From: Leifsonia sp. Root112D2
GTDB taxonomy: Bacteria; Actinomycetota; Actinomycetes; Actinomycetales; Microbacteriaceae
Length of the DNA: 64,000 nt
Assembly: GCF_001424905.1 (NCBI RefSeq)
Contig: NZ_LMCU01000001.1
Span: 496,001 to 560,000 of the forward strand
Direction of reading: 5' to 3'
Below the pieces are notes generated by a model. It searched no databases. It was not told where the DNA came from and worked only from the letters and a program-made list of their open reading frames with translations. Below, one piece after another: positions 18,724 through 26,459 of this stretch. Position numbers and translations under genes: made by a program. How positions within the stretch are numbered: position 1 is the first letter of the stretch; each line of letters begins with the position of its first letter.

Positions 18724-18815
18724 TTTATCGGGAGATTTGTGGAACTATTAGCGGGAGATTTATGCCTATTTTATCGGGAGATTTGTGGACTATCCATCGG
18801 GAGATTTGTAGCAAC
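18724..18815. repeat. Four 23-bp iterons with core CGGGAGATTT upstream of the DUF4143 ATPase gene
   Basis: The core CGGGAGATTT occurs at 18729, 18752, 18775 and 18798, exactly 23 bp apart each time. Copies one and three share TTATCGGGAGATTTGTGGA; copies two and four differ by a few bases. The block is clearly more AT-rich than its surroundings. Placement 56-134 bp upstream of the GTG at 18673 suggests an operator array for the ATPase gene. Regular spacing of about two helical turns would put bound proteins on nearly the same DNA face. Confidence 0.75.
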
Positions 18816-18920
18816 GATAACCTCAACGACGTTGCGACCCAACTCGACGATGCAGCGCGATTTTCGAGCGTGTCCAAATTGCGTCCAGTTCGGCCGGTGG
18901 AGAGTGGCCAAGGCGCGCAG

Positions 18921-18958
18921 AAAAGCCCCCCGAAACTGGCGAGAGTTTCGAGGGGCTT
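18921..18958 (-). terminator. Rho-independent terminator of the tRNA-Met transcript
   Basis: A 15-bp hairpin with one mismatch (arms 18923-18937 and 18944-18958, 6-base loop) made of AGCCCC...GGGGCT and GAAACT/AGTTTC. On the minus strand it is followed by TTTT. It lies directly after the 3' end of tRNA-Met. Confidence 0.75.
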
Positions 18959-18960
18959 CG

Positions 18961-19034
18961 TAGCGGGGGCGGGACTTGAACCCGCGACACCACGATTATG
19001 AGCCGTGTGCTCTAACCACCTGAGCTACCCCGCC
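18961..19034 (-). tRNA. tRNA-Met (CAT)
   Basis: Cloverleaf of 74 nt on the minus strand. The acceptor GGCGGGG pairs with CCCCGCT (terminal G-U), the D-arm is GCTC...GAGC, the anticodon loop is CTCATAA with anticodon CAT, and the T-arm is GCGGG-TTCAAGT-CCCGC. CCA is not encoded. The discriminator is A. The G-U first pair and D-arm fit elongator rather than initiator Met; tRNA-Ile2 with a modified CAT cannot be excluded by eye. Confidence 0.9.
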
Positions 19035-19062
19035 GCGGCCAGCCGCGACATCCGGCTGGTCG

Positions 19063-19134
<72 letters not shown>

Positions 19135-19223
19135 GAAGCCGCGCGGCATGATCTGCACACGCTTTTTGGCAACCGTACGAGGATATCATCTGCGCAGGCC
19201 CCGCAAATACCCGCATGACGGCG

Positions 19224-19685
19224 TCAGCGGGTCGCGGCGTCGATCACGCGGTGCAGCACGCCGCGCAACGCATCCAACTCGTCGAGGCTCATGCCCAGTC
19301 GCTCCACAATGCGGGGAGGAACGGTGAGCGCCTGCTCGCGCAGGGAGCGGCCGCTCGCCGTCAACTCGACCCGCAGCATCCGCTCGTCATCGGGGTCGCG
19401 CTCGCGCCTCACGTAGCCGGTGGATTCAAGCCGCTTCAGCAGCGGCGAGAGCGTCGCCGGCTCCAGCTGCAGTTCGGCGCCGAGGTCTTTGACCGAGCGA
19501 GGGCTGCGCTCCCAGAGCGCGAGCATCACCAGATACTGCGGATGCGTGAGCCCCATCGGCTCCAGAATCGGCCGGTAGATCGAGATCACGCTGCGCGAGG
19601 CCACCGCCAGGGCATAACAGACCTGATTGCCTATCGCGAGCATGTCCACCTCGGCGGTGGTCGACTGCGCACCGGTATTCGCCAT
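19224..19685 (-). CDS. MarR-family regulator, OhrR-like
   Basis: A 153-residue MarR-type winged-helix regulator. Its N-terminal helix carries the OhrR redox triad pattern: C23 in QVCYALAVASR, Y37 in IYRP and Y51 in PQYL. OhrR proteins use the N-terminal Cys to sense organic hydroperoxides and then release DNA. The winged-helix part includes LGAELQLEPATLSPLLKRLES and the wing RDPDDERML. No ohr peroxidase gene is adjacent; the divergent neighbour is a 71-residue CPIC protein. The divergent promoter region holds palindromes suited to autoregulation. Confidence 0.88.
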   Translation of the reverse strand: MANTGAQSTTAEVDMLAIGNQVCYALAVASRSVISIYRPILEPMGLTHPQYLVMLALWERSPRSVKDLGAELQLEPATLSPLLKRLESTGYVRRERDPDDERMLRVELTASGRSLREQALTVPPRIVERLGMSLDELDALRGVLHRVIDAATR

Positions 19686-19714
19686 GTCGTCCCCCTTCCC
19701 ACGCGATGTTACTA

Positions 19715-19739
19715 TTGACGCTAATCATTAGTGTACTAA
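19715..19739. promoter_or_regulatory. Overlapping MarR-type palindromes and -35 box in the divergent promoter
   Basis: CTAATCATTAG (19721-19731) and TTAGTGTACTAA (19728-19739) are two perfect palindromes that overlap. TTGACG at 19715-19720 could be the -35 box of the plus-strand gene. The AT-rich dyads resemble operators of MarR/OhrR proteins and lie between the regulator and the small gene at 19771. Confidence 0.55.
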
Positions 19740-19770
19740 CTAATTTCAACCAACTGATGAGGAGGCACGC

Positions 19771-19986
19771 GTGGCCGGTCGATTCTGGCGCATCTACGAG
19801 ACGTTCAACCGCGGCGTGCGCACCTTCACGGGCCCCGCCCAGTTGGGTGCCGGCTACGACGAGGCGCCCGAGGTGCGACCGGCCGACCCGGCCTGCCCAA
19901 TCTGTCACGCCCCGATGTCATCCCACCAGATTCAGCGCACCGCCGACCAGCGCACGTCCACACGGCTTATCTGCCCCAGACCGTGA
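19771..19986 (+). CDS. Small conserved CPIC-motif protein (71 aa)
   Basis: A 71-residue basic protein with CPIC at 42-45, H52 and C68, which could form a zinc site of the CxxC...C kind. The GTG start at 19771 follows GAGGAGG at a good distance (5 bp). It is divergent from the OhrR-like gene and probably controlled by it. I do not recognise a named family and cannot assign a function. Confidence 0.65.
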   Translation: MAGRFWRIYETFNRGVRTFTGPAQLGAGYDEAPEVRPADPACPICHAPMSSHQIQRTADQRTSTRLICPRP

Positions 19987-20028
19987 ACGCCACGCGCCGA
20001 GGCGGATGCCCGTCCCCGGCCAGAAGCG

Positions 20029-21633
20029 CTAGCTCGCGGGCGTCGACCGAATGGGAATCTCGATAAGAGTCGGGGTGTCCGCGGCCAACGCCGCAGCCAG
20101 CGACTCCCGCAAAGCCGCAGCAGAGTCCGCCACGCTGGAGCGCACGCCATAGCCGCTCGCGAGCGCGCAGAAGTCCAGCCCCGGCAGATCCATGCCCGGA
20201 ATGTCGTCGGCGCCGAGCTGTTTCGCGAACGAGCGCAGCCCACCGTATGTGCCGTTCTTCACGATGAGGAAGATGGCCGGAATGCGGTACTGGGCCGCAG
20301 TCCACAGCGCGGTGATGCCGTAGTTGGCGCTGCCGTCGCCAATGATCCCGATCACCCTGCGGTGAGCGCTGGCCAGCTGGGCCCCCACGGTGGCCGGCAT
20401 GCCGAAACCGAGGCCGCCTGCCGCGGGAAACAGGTAGCTGCCAGGATGCTTCATCTCGATGCGATCCCAGAACGCCTCGTTCGTGGTCGTGGCCTCACGC
20501 ACGTAGATCGCATCCTCCGGCGCCACCTCGTTGACCACGTCGAACAGCGCCTCAAGGCTCAGCGCGCCATCCGCAGAAGCGGAAGCAGAAACAGCTGCCG
20601 GTGCGGGCAGCGCCCGGGCAAGCGGCATCTCGCGTGAGGAGACGGAGACGCTCGAGACCAGCGCCTGCAGGGCAAAGCCAACATCCGCTATCAGCGCGTC
20701 CCCCATCGGGGCGCGGGCGGCCTCGCCCGCATCCGAGGTGATCTGAATGAGCTCGGCGCCCGACGGCAGGTACCGTCCCGGCTGAAACTGGTGGTACCGG
20801 AACACCGGCGCACCGATGACGAGAATGAGATCGTGCCCGGCCAGCCGACCCGACAATCCGGCGATCGAGGAGGGCAGCACTCCCCGAAAGCAGGGGTGGC
20901 GAGTGGGGAACGGACAGCGGGATGCGGACGGCGCGACCCAGACCGGCATCCGTTGTCTCTCGGCGAGTTGCACGGCGAGCGCCCCGGCACCGGCCGCGTC
21001 GACATCCGCCCCGAGAATCAGCACGGGGTTAGCGGATGCCTCGACGCGGCTGACGATATCGGCGAGCTGCTGCGCAGATGGCGCGCCAGCTGTCACCACG
21101 ACCCGGGAGGCGAGAAACGCGCTCGACTCCCCTGCGTCTTCGGCCCAGTCGTCCCACGGGATGGAGACGTATACCGGCCCGCGAGGCGCGGCCGTGGCGG
21201 TGTGGATGGCCTGCGAGATGGCGCGAGGCACATCGGTCGCGAGCGACGGCTCCAGGCTCACCTTGACGAGTGGACGGGGCAGCTGCGTGGCGTCGACGTT
21301 CGAGAGCATCGCCTCGGGCCCGACAAGCGACCGCGCCTGCTGCCCCGCCGAGATGACCAGCGGGCTGTGCGAGTACCAGGCGTTCGCTATCGCCCCCATC
21401 GCGTTGCCGGTTCCGGCCGCCGAATGCAGGTTCACGAACACCGGCTCGCCGGTGACCAGACTGTAGCCGTCTGCCATGCCGGCGACGACCGCCTCCTGCA
21501 GCCCGAGAATGTAGCGAAAGTCGGCCGGCATGCGGTCGAGAAACGGAAGCTCGTTGGAGCCCGGGTTGCCGAAAATGGTCGTCAACCCGTTCTGGCGCAG
21601 GATGTCGTACGTCACGTCCCTCACGGTCGCCAT
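20029..21633 (-). CDS. mdlC: Benzoylformate decarboxylase-like ThDP enzyme
   Basis: Thiamine-diphosphate enzyme of 534 residues that closely follows the Pseudomonas putida benzoylformate decarboxylase along its length. The four catalytic positions of that enzyme are kept at the same numbers: S26 (GNPGSNELP), E47 (LQEAVV), H70 (NLHSAAGTG) and H281 (FRYHQF). The cofactor motif begins GDGSANYG (432). The reaction would be non-oxidative decarboxylation of an aryl-glyoxylate to an aldehyde and CO2. It is the last gene of a long minus-strand operon (importer, FAD oxidoreductase, aconitase X, this enzyme). The aldehyde dehydrogenase at 28555 is the natural next step. The exact side-chain specificity is not predictable. 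Confidence 0.92.
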   Translation of the reverse strand: MATVRDVTYDILRQNGLTTIFGNPGSNELPFLDRMPADFRYILGLQEAVVAGMADGYSLVTGEPVFVNLHSAAGTGNAMGAIANAWYSHSPLVISAGQQARSLVGPEAMLSNVDATQLPRPLVKVSLEPSLATDVPRAISQAIHTATAAPRGPVYVSIPWDDWAEDAGESSAFLASRVVVTAGAPSAQQLADIVSRVEASANPVLILGADVDAAGAGALAVQLAERQRMPVWVAPSASRCPFPTRHPCFRGVLPSSIAGLSGRLAGHDLILVIGAPVFRYHQFQPGRYLPSGAELIQITSDAGEAARAPMGDALIADVGFALQALVSSVSVSSREMPLARALPAPAAVSASASADGALSLEALFDVVNEVAPEDAIYVREATTTNEAFWDRIEMKHPGSYLFPAAGGLGFGMPATVGAQLASAHRRVIGIIGDGSANYGITALWTAAQYRIPAIFLIVKNGTYGGLRSFAKQLGADDIPGMDLPGLDFCALASGYGVRSSVADSAAALRESLAAALAADTPTLIEIPIRSTPAS

Positions 21634-21643
21634 CTGCGACGCC

Positions 21644-22084
21644 TCAGCTCGCGATTTTCAGATCGGCACGCTCGGCCTTCTTGGTCACCGTCACGACGCC
21701 GCGGTCACCGTCGACCACCACCCAGTCGCCGGTCTCGATCACGGCGAGCGGGTCGTCGTCGAACTCGGTGACGGTGGGCACACGCGTCACAATGGCACCC
21801 AGAATCGCCTTGGATGTCACCGTCGTGAACACCATCGCCCGCGGGGCCGTGCCGAGCAACCTGGTGCTCTGGAAGAAGCCCGACCACCCCGAGGAACCCT
21901 TGGCGCCGGGAAAGACCAGGATCTTGTCGGTAAAACACACGCCCACGAGTTCGTGTCGGCTCTCGATGATGGTGCCCTTGGACGGGTCGATGCCGCCCCA
22001 CCCGGAGATCGTCTCGTGGGTCACGAGGGCCTCGCCCTCCACAACGCCGCCGACGATGCCGCGACCGTGGAATTCGATGCTCAT
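21644..22084 (-). CDS. Aconitase X small (swivel) subunit, DUF126
   Basis: A 146-residue beta-rich protein matching the DUF126 swivelling domain of aconitase X: FHGRGIVGGVVEGEALV, then ISGWGGIDPSKGTI, VFPGAKGSSGWS and VVVDGDRGVVTV. In the AcnX superfamily this domain closes over the active site of the large subunit. The start ATG 22084 overlaps the large-subunit stop (ATGA, 22081-22084); the longer open frame to 22429 runs inside the large-subunit gene and is not real. It is followed after 10 bp by the decarboxylase gene. Confidence 0.92.
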   Translation of the reverse strand: MSIEFHGRGIVGGVVEGEALVTHETISGWGGIDPSKGTIIESRHELVGVCFTDKILVFPGAKGSSGWSGFFQSTRLLGTAPRAMVFTTVTSKAILGAIVTRVPTVTEFDDDPLAVIETGDWVVVDGDRGVVTVTKKAERADLKIAS

Positions 22085-23364
22085 GCGAGGTGTCCATCCC
22101 ATGTGCCGGTGACGGCCGCGTCGACACATTCCTCCAGCGTGCCGAACCAGGCCTCGATACCCATGATCGCGGCGAGGTAGTGCGCCTGCTTGGCGGAGTC
22201 GGTGGCGAACACCCGGGTGCCGTCGGGTACCGCCTTCGACATGGCCGGGCAGGAATCCGTCAGCACTTTTCCACCCGCCCTCTGGATGATCTCTGTGTAA
22301 CCGTTGCGGTCGGCCACGCTGCGCAACGCGCGCGGGGTCATGATCCACAGTTCGGTGCCCGAGTTGAGGCTTCTTCCCTCGATCGCTCGGGCGAGCCGGG
22401 CAATCTGGTCGAGCGAGGCGTGCGGGCATCCGAGCAGGATGAAGTCGACGTCGGTGGAGGAACCTACGCTGTTGAGCTCCTCGTACACGGCACGACGCTC
22501 ACGTTCACCGTAGACGATGGGCTCACCGATGCTCTTCCCGCCGAAGGCCGCCTCGACCGTGGGCGCCTCGGGCGTGATGCCGGGAATGTGGAAGAGTTCG
22601 ACGCCTCCCGAGGTCGCTGCCGCCGCACCGAAGTGCTTGATGTCGGCGAGATCGGGTTGCTGCCAGTCGCCGCGGATGACCGGCCGCTCCTCCTGCATGG
22701 CGCCACCGACGAAATAGCCGAACATGCCCCAGTCCTGAAAGCCCTTGACCGGAATTGTCGCATCGATCAGATGCGTGCCGTAGCGGTTCTCGGGGATGTG
22801 ATTGCCCCAATACGGAATCTTGCCGGTGAGGCCCGCGGCACCCGTGGAGGCCGTTCCCTCACAATTGGTGCGGGCCCCGAGCACGGAGTTGCAGTACACG
22901 ACGGCGGAGGATTCCATCCAGGCACAGTGCTCGCCGCGCACCGGCAGATTGCCCACCTGGTACGGCGTGCAGGTGGCGAGAATGGTGACGCCGTGTTCGG
23001 CGTAGAACGCCTCGCCGTCCTCCTGCATTTCGACCAGATGCGGTGAATACGGCTTGACGGCATCGGCATCCGCCTGGCCGAAGCCCATCTGCAGCTGGCA
23101 GGTGGGTACGCGCATCTTCGGCAGCGTGATGTCGTCGTCGCAGTCGAGGTTGATGACGGCAAACGACTTGGTCCAGCCGCCCTCCCGAACGAGCTTCTCC
23201 TTCGCGGGCGAGGGCTGGGCCATCGTGCCGGCAACGTTGCGGGTGTCGCAAAGCCGCTCGGCGCCGAGTCCCTCGCCGTAACGGATGAGCAGATTCATGG
23301 CCGCGGCGACGGCATCACCCTCGGCGCCGTCGCGCATGGCCTTCTCGTCGTCGGCTAGCTTCAT
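22081..23364 (-). CDS. Aconitase X catalytic subunit, DUF521
   Basis: A 427-residue DUF521 (AcnX catalytic) protein. The hallmark segment CTPYQVGNLPVRGEHCAW, then ESSAVVYCNSVLGART, runs from C132 to about 166. Known AcnX enzymes are cis-3-hydroxy-L-proline dehydratase in bacteria and phosphomevalonate dehydratase in archaea, so dehydration of a hydroxy acid is the expected chemistry. As I remember the family, RTN is usually followed by REG; here it is C168-EG. The subunits are encoded separately, as in the archaeal/type II arrangement. ATG 23364 follows AAAGGA; the longer frame to 23595 invades the upstream gene. The neighbouring FAD oxidoreductase and MdlC suggest a route not described for either known AcnX substrate. 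Confidence 0.92.
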   Translation of the reverse strand: MKLADDEKAMRDGAEGDAVAAAMNLLIRYGEGLGAERLCDTRNVAGTMAQPSPAKEKLVREGGWTKSFAVINLDCDDDITLPKMRVPTCQLQMGFGQADADAVKPYSPHLVEMQEDGEAFYAEHGVTILATCTPYQVGNLPVRGEHCAWMESSAVVYCNSVLGARTNCEGTASTGAAGLTGKIPYWGNHIPENRYGTHLIDATIPVKGFQDWGMFGYFVGGAMQEERPVIRGDWQQPDLADIKHFGAAAATSGGVELFHIPGITPEAPTVEAAFGGKSIGEPIVYGERERRAVYEELNSVGSSTDVDFILLGCPHASLDQIARLARAIEGRSLNSGTELWIMTPRALRSVADRNGYTEIIQRAGGKVLTDSCPAMSKAVPDGTRVFATDSAKQAHYLAAIMGIEAWFGTLEECVDAAVTGTWDGHLA

Positions 23365-23398
23365 GATCCACCGTTCCTTTCTGTTCCCGGGCGTGCGC

Positions 23399-24688
23399 CT
23401 AGGATTCGATGTTCTCGACAATGCGCTCGCGCAGCTGTGCCGTGTTGATCTCCTGCACACTGCCCGTGCCGGCCAAATCCAGGGCGTGGGCGGCACCTTC
23501 ACCCATAGCCGCGCACGGACCCATGACCCGCACGCTCGAGAGCGCAGCGGCGTCGCCGTCGACGCAGCGACCGGCGGCCACCAGGTTGTGGGCATCCTTC
23601 GGTATCAGGCTGCGCAGCGGAACGTAGTGCGTGTGCTCCGGGCCGAAGGCCTCCCAGACATAGCCCTCGATCCTGTCGTGCAGTTCGATGGGCCACGCCG
23701 TGCGGGCCACCGCATCTTCGAAGAGGTGGCCGCTGCGCACCTCGTCGAGGGCGAGCTGGTGTTCCGCCGCAATCCACCGGGTCTGCCGACGGCCGGGAAA
23801 GCCATAGAGCCTCACCCTGGCGTCACCGAAGGCCCGCGGAAACTCCGCACGCAGAAAGTCGACGACGCGATCGGCCTGTTGCCGACCGGCCAGCTGCGCG
23901 GATGCCGCCCGAACCGCCCCGAGCGGCGCCTCGACATGCGTCATATTCATCACCGCCGTGTTGCGGCCCGGATAGAAGAAGGCCAGACCGTCGCGACGCA
24001 CGAGCCCGTACTGTGCCGCCTTGGCGTGCACGCGCTCGACCAGCTCACCGGCGGCGGGAGCGAACCGCTCGTCGAGCCCCTCCAGTCGAATCTGCTGGGA
24101 GCCCCACACGGTGCGCTCCGGCACGCGGCACGGCAAGCCGGCTTCCCAGGTGAGGGCAGCATCCCCGGTGGCATCCACGAAACCGGATGCTGCAACCCGC
24201 ACGTCTCCGTACCGCGTCGCGAACGTCGTCGCCGCGATGACACCGTCGCTGAGTTCAACGTCATGCACCGAGGCGCCGAGCACGACCTTGATATTCAGTT
24301 CCGAGACCAGGTTCTCGATCCATCGGCCGAGAACCACTTCGTCATAGCTGACGGTCATGGTGTGCCCGCGGTTGAAGTGCACGTCACCGGTCTTGCCCAG
24401 ATCGTCGAACATGCTGTCGAAGATGCCGTGGGTCAGCTGCCGGTAATCGGGGCCGTTGCCGTACACCCCGCAGAACAGTCCGATCAGTGAATTCACGCAC
24501 TGTCCACCGAGTACCGGCAGGGCATCCACGAGAACCACCGAGCGGCCGAGCCGAGCCGAGGCGACCGCGGCAGAGAGCCCGGCAATTCCGGCTCCGACGA
24601 CGCAGACGTCCCCGGTGAGCTGTTCGGCCGCATCCGAAGGGCGCTTGACGACGGTGTTGACAGTGAGTTCGCTCAATTCATGTGGCAT
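23399..24688 (-). CDS. FAD-dependent oxidoreductase (FAD_oxidored family), aconitase X partner
   Basis: A 429-residue flavoprotein with GAGIAG (32-37) after DVCVV, then GRSVVLVDALPVLGGQC, which is the FAD_oxidored pattern. The distal flavin-contacting part reads LVAAGRCVDGDAAALSSVRV with CAAMGEGAAHA. It belongs to the same family as the protein at 8878-10242, and both stand beside a dehydratase. It is followed 34 bp downstream by the aconitase X genes and preceded by the importer permease, all in one minus-strand operon. A dehydrogenation of the imported or dehydrated acid is the likely step; the substrate is unknown. Confidence 0.85.
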   Translation of the reverse strand: MPHELSELTVNTVVKRPSDAAEQLTGDVCVVGAGIAGLSAAVASARLGRSVVLVDALPVLGGQCVNSLIGLFCGVYGNGPDYRQLTHGIFDSMFDDLGKTGDVHFNRGHTMTVSYDEVVLGRWIENLVSELNIKVVLGASVHDVELSDGVIAATTFATRYGDVRVAASGFVDATGDAALTWEAGLPCRVPERTVWGSQQIRLEGLDERFAPAAGELVERVHAKAAQYGLVRRDGLAFFYPGRNTAVMNMTHVEAPLGAVRAASAQLAGRQQADRVVDFLRAEFPRAFGDARVRLYGFPGRRQTRWIAAEHQLALDEVRSGHLFEDAVARTAWPIELHDRIEGYVWEAFGPEHTHYVPLRSLIPKDAHNLVAAGRCVDGDAAALSSVRVMGPCAAMGEGAAHALDLAGTGSVQEINTAQLRERIVENIES

Positions 24689-24744
24689 TGGTCCTCCCGA
24701 CCCGAACCGTGCTGACCGATCTCGACGCTGTGCTCCCTAATAAC

Positions 24745-25530
24745 TCACTGGGTCATGTTCGTGGACTCGTGCCACGGGATGGAGATTCTCTTGGCGAACG
24801 TCACCAGCGAATAGAGAATGAGGCCGAGCGCCGCGAGCAGCAGAATCACCGCGAAGAGGCCCGGCGCATCCAGCTGATTCAGGGTGTTGACGAGCTGATA
24901 GCCCAGCCCTGAGCTGCCGCCGAGATACTCGCCCACGATGGCGCCGATCACGGAGAACACGATGCCGACCTCCATTCCCGCGAAGACGTAGGGCAGCGTG
25001 CTCTTGAGCTCCAGGTGACGGAACGTCTGCCACCTGGTTGCGTTCAGGCTGCGCATGACGTCACGCTGCCCGGGGTCGACAGACCTGACTCCGAGCTGCA
25101 CGTTGAGCATGATCGGAAAGAATCCCATGAGCGCAGCGATGATGATCTTGCTGCTGATTCCAAATCCGAACCAGATGACGAACAGCGGAATGAGCGCGAC
25201 CTTCGGCACCACCTGTGACGCCACGATGAGCGGTCGCATGCTGAGCTCCAACAGAGGCGACTTGCCCAGCACGACTCCGGTGATCACGCCGACTACCAGA
25301 GCGATCAGGAACCCTACGACGGCCTCAATCGTGGTGGTCTGTGCATCCATCCAGATCGAACCGGTGCCCAGCATCCTGAACAGCTTGGCGAAGATCTCCG
25401 TCGGTGCCGGCAGAATCAACGGATTGACGTTGAAGAGCTTCACCCCCAGCTCCCAGGCCACAAAAAGCACGACCAGGATGGCAGGTGTGGCGCCCCACTT
25501 GAGCACCTTTGCCAGTTTGTCATCCCTCAT
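24745..25530 (-). CDS. ABC importer permease (SsuC/TauC/NMT1 type)
   Basis: Membrane permease of 261 residues with about six helices and the conserved cytoplasmic loop EAA-like segment SVDPGQRDVMRSLNATRWQTFRH, typical of the nitrate/sulfonate/taurine/hydroxymethylpyrimidine importers. The ending carries the GGSSGLGYQLV block of this group. GAGGAATGAG precedes the ATG. It works with the ATPase at 25538 and the binding protein at 26460. Its operon position points to uptake of the substrate of module A rather than sulfonate use, since no monooxygenase for sulfonates is present. Confidence 0.9.
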   Translation of the reverse strand: MRDDKLAKVLKWGATPAILVVLFVAWELGVKLFNVNPLILPAPTEIFAKLFRMLGTGSIWMDAQTTTIEAVVGFLIALVVGVITGVVLGKSPLLELSMRPLIVASQVVPKVALIPLFVIWFGFGISSKIIIAALMGFFPIMLNVQLGVRSVDPGQRDVMRSLNATRWQTFRHLELKSTLPYVFAGMEVGIVFSVIGAIVGEYLGGSSGLGYQLVNTLNQLDAPGLFAVILLLAALGLILYSLVTFAKRISIPWHESTNMTQ

Positions 25531-25537
25531 TTTTTAC

Positions 25538-26410
25538 TCATTCCTCTTTATCAAGCGCTACGCGCAGATTGCCCACGATCTCGACGAATCGCGGCTCGGA
25601 CTGAGCGGCGACCGATCGGGGGCGGGGGATGTCGACGGTGGTGATGTTTTGAATGCGGCCCGGTCGCGGCGTCAGATGAACCACCCGGCTGCCGAGGAAG
25701 ACGGCCTCGGTGATGTCGTGGGTGACGAAAACGACGGTCGCCTTGATGGATGTCGCGATGCGCTGAAGTTCCAGGTTCATCCGTTCCCGGGTCAGCGCGT
25801 CCAATGCGCCGAAGGGCTCATCCATGAGCAACAACTGGGGGTCGTAGCTCAGGGCGCGTGCGATGGCGGCACGCTGGCGCATCCCGCCCGACAGCTCACG
25901 AGGATGCGACTTCTCGAAGCCCCCGAGCCCGACCAGCTCCATCAGCTCGCGGGCTCGCGCGTGACGCTGGGCCTTCGACACCCCTCGCAGCCGCAGCGGC
26001 AGCGAGACGTTGTCGATGATGTTGTACCAGGGAAAGAGGTTCGCATCCTGAAACACGATCCCCAGTTGGGTGATGACCGAGGAGTCGATTGTGGAACCCG
26101 ACCACAACGACTTGCCCCCGATCTTCACCTCACCGGATGTGGGGCGAATCAGACCCGCCATGATGCGCAGAGCCGTCGTCTTTCCGCACCCGGACCGCCC
26201 GATCAGCGAGACGAACTCCTGCTCGTAGATGTCCAGGTTGACGTCGGAGAGGGCGCGGGTGGTTCCCCGCGCCGTCACGAAATCCCTGCTGACGCCCTTC
26301 ATCTCAAGCTTGATCGCGGGCTGACTCGTGACAGCGTCGTGAACTGCACGTTCGGGCACACGATCCTGCGCCGGCGAAGGTGTATTTGCAGCCTCGATGA
26401 TGGTTACCAA
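25538..26410 (-). CDS. ABC importer ATPase (SsuB/TauB type)
   Basis: ATP-binding subunit of 290 residues. Motifs are Walker A GRSGCGKTT (71-79), Q-loop at FQDANLFPW, signature LSGGMRQRAAIARAL, Walker B LLLMDEPFGALD and switch VTHDITEA. The start is a TTG (26410) because no ATG or GTG is found before the first strand IKLEMKGVSRDF; the ribosome binding site there is weak. Eight bases separate it from the permease gene. An N-terminal stretch of about 33 residues precedes the ATPase fold and has no recognisable role. Confidence 0.9.
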   Translation of the reverse strand: MVTIIEAANTPSPAQDRVPERAVHDAVTSQPAIKLEMKGVSRDFVTARGTTRALSDVNLDIYEQEFVSLIGRSGCGKTTALRIMAGLIRPTSGEVKIGGKSLWSGSTIDSSVITQLGIVFQDANLFPWYNIIDNVSLPLRLRGVSKAQRHARARELMELVGLGGFEKSHPRELSGGMRQRAAIARALSYDPQLLLMDEPFGALDALTRERMNLELQRIATSIKATVVFVTHDITEAVFLGSRVVHLTPRPGRIQNITTVDIPRPRSVAAQSEPRFVEIVGNLRVALDKEE

Positions 26411-26459
26411 CTTTCTGCTCGGCCTGGTGAGTTCTCTACTATTTCGTCAGTCGACGGGT

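Noticed and set aside
18724..18815. CRISPR-like array
   Set aside because: Only four copies, units directly adjacent with a 23-bp period and no variable spacers of 30 bp or more; iterons fit better. No cas gene is present.
18739..19001. Short plus-strand frames over the iterons and tRNA-Met terminator
   Set aside because: They run through repeats, a terminator and into a tRNA gene and have no supporting start signals.
22081..23364. Classical aconitase
   Set aside because: The sequence follows DUF521/AcnX (CTPY...ESSAV...NSVLGART) and the domain order of canonical aconitase is absent.
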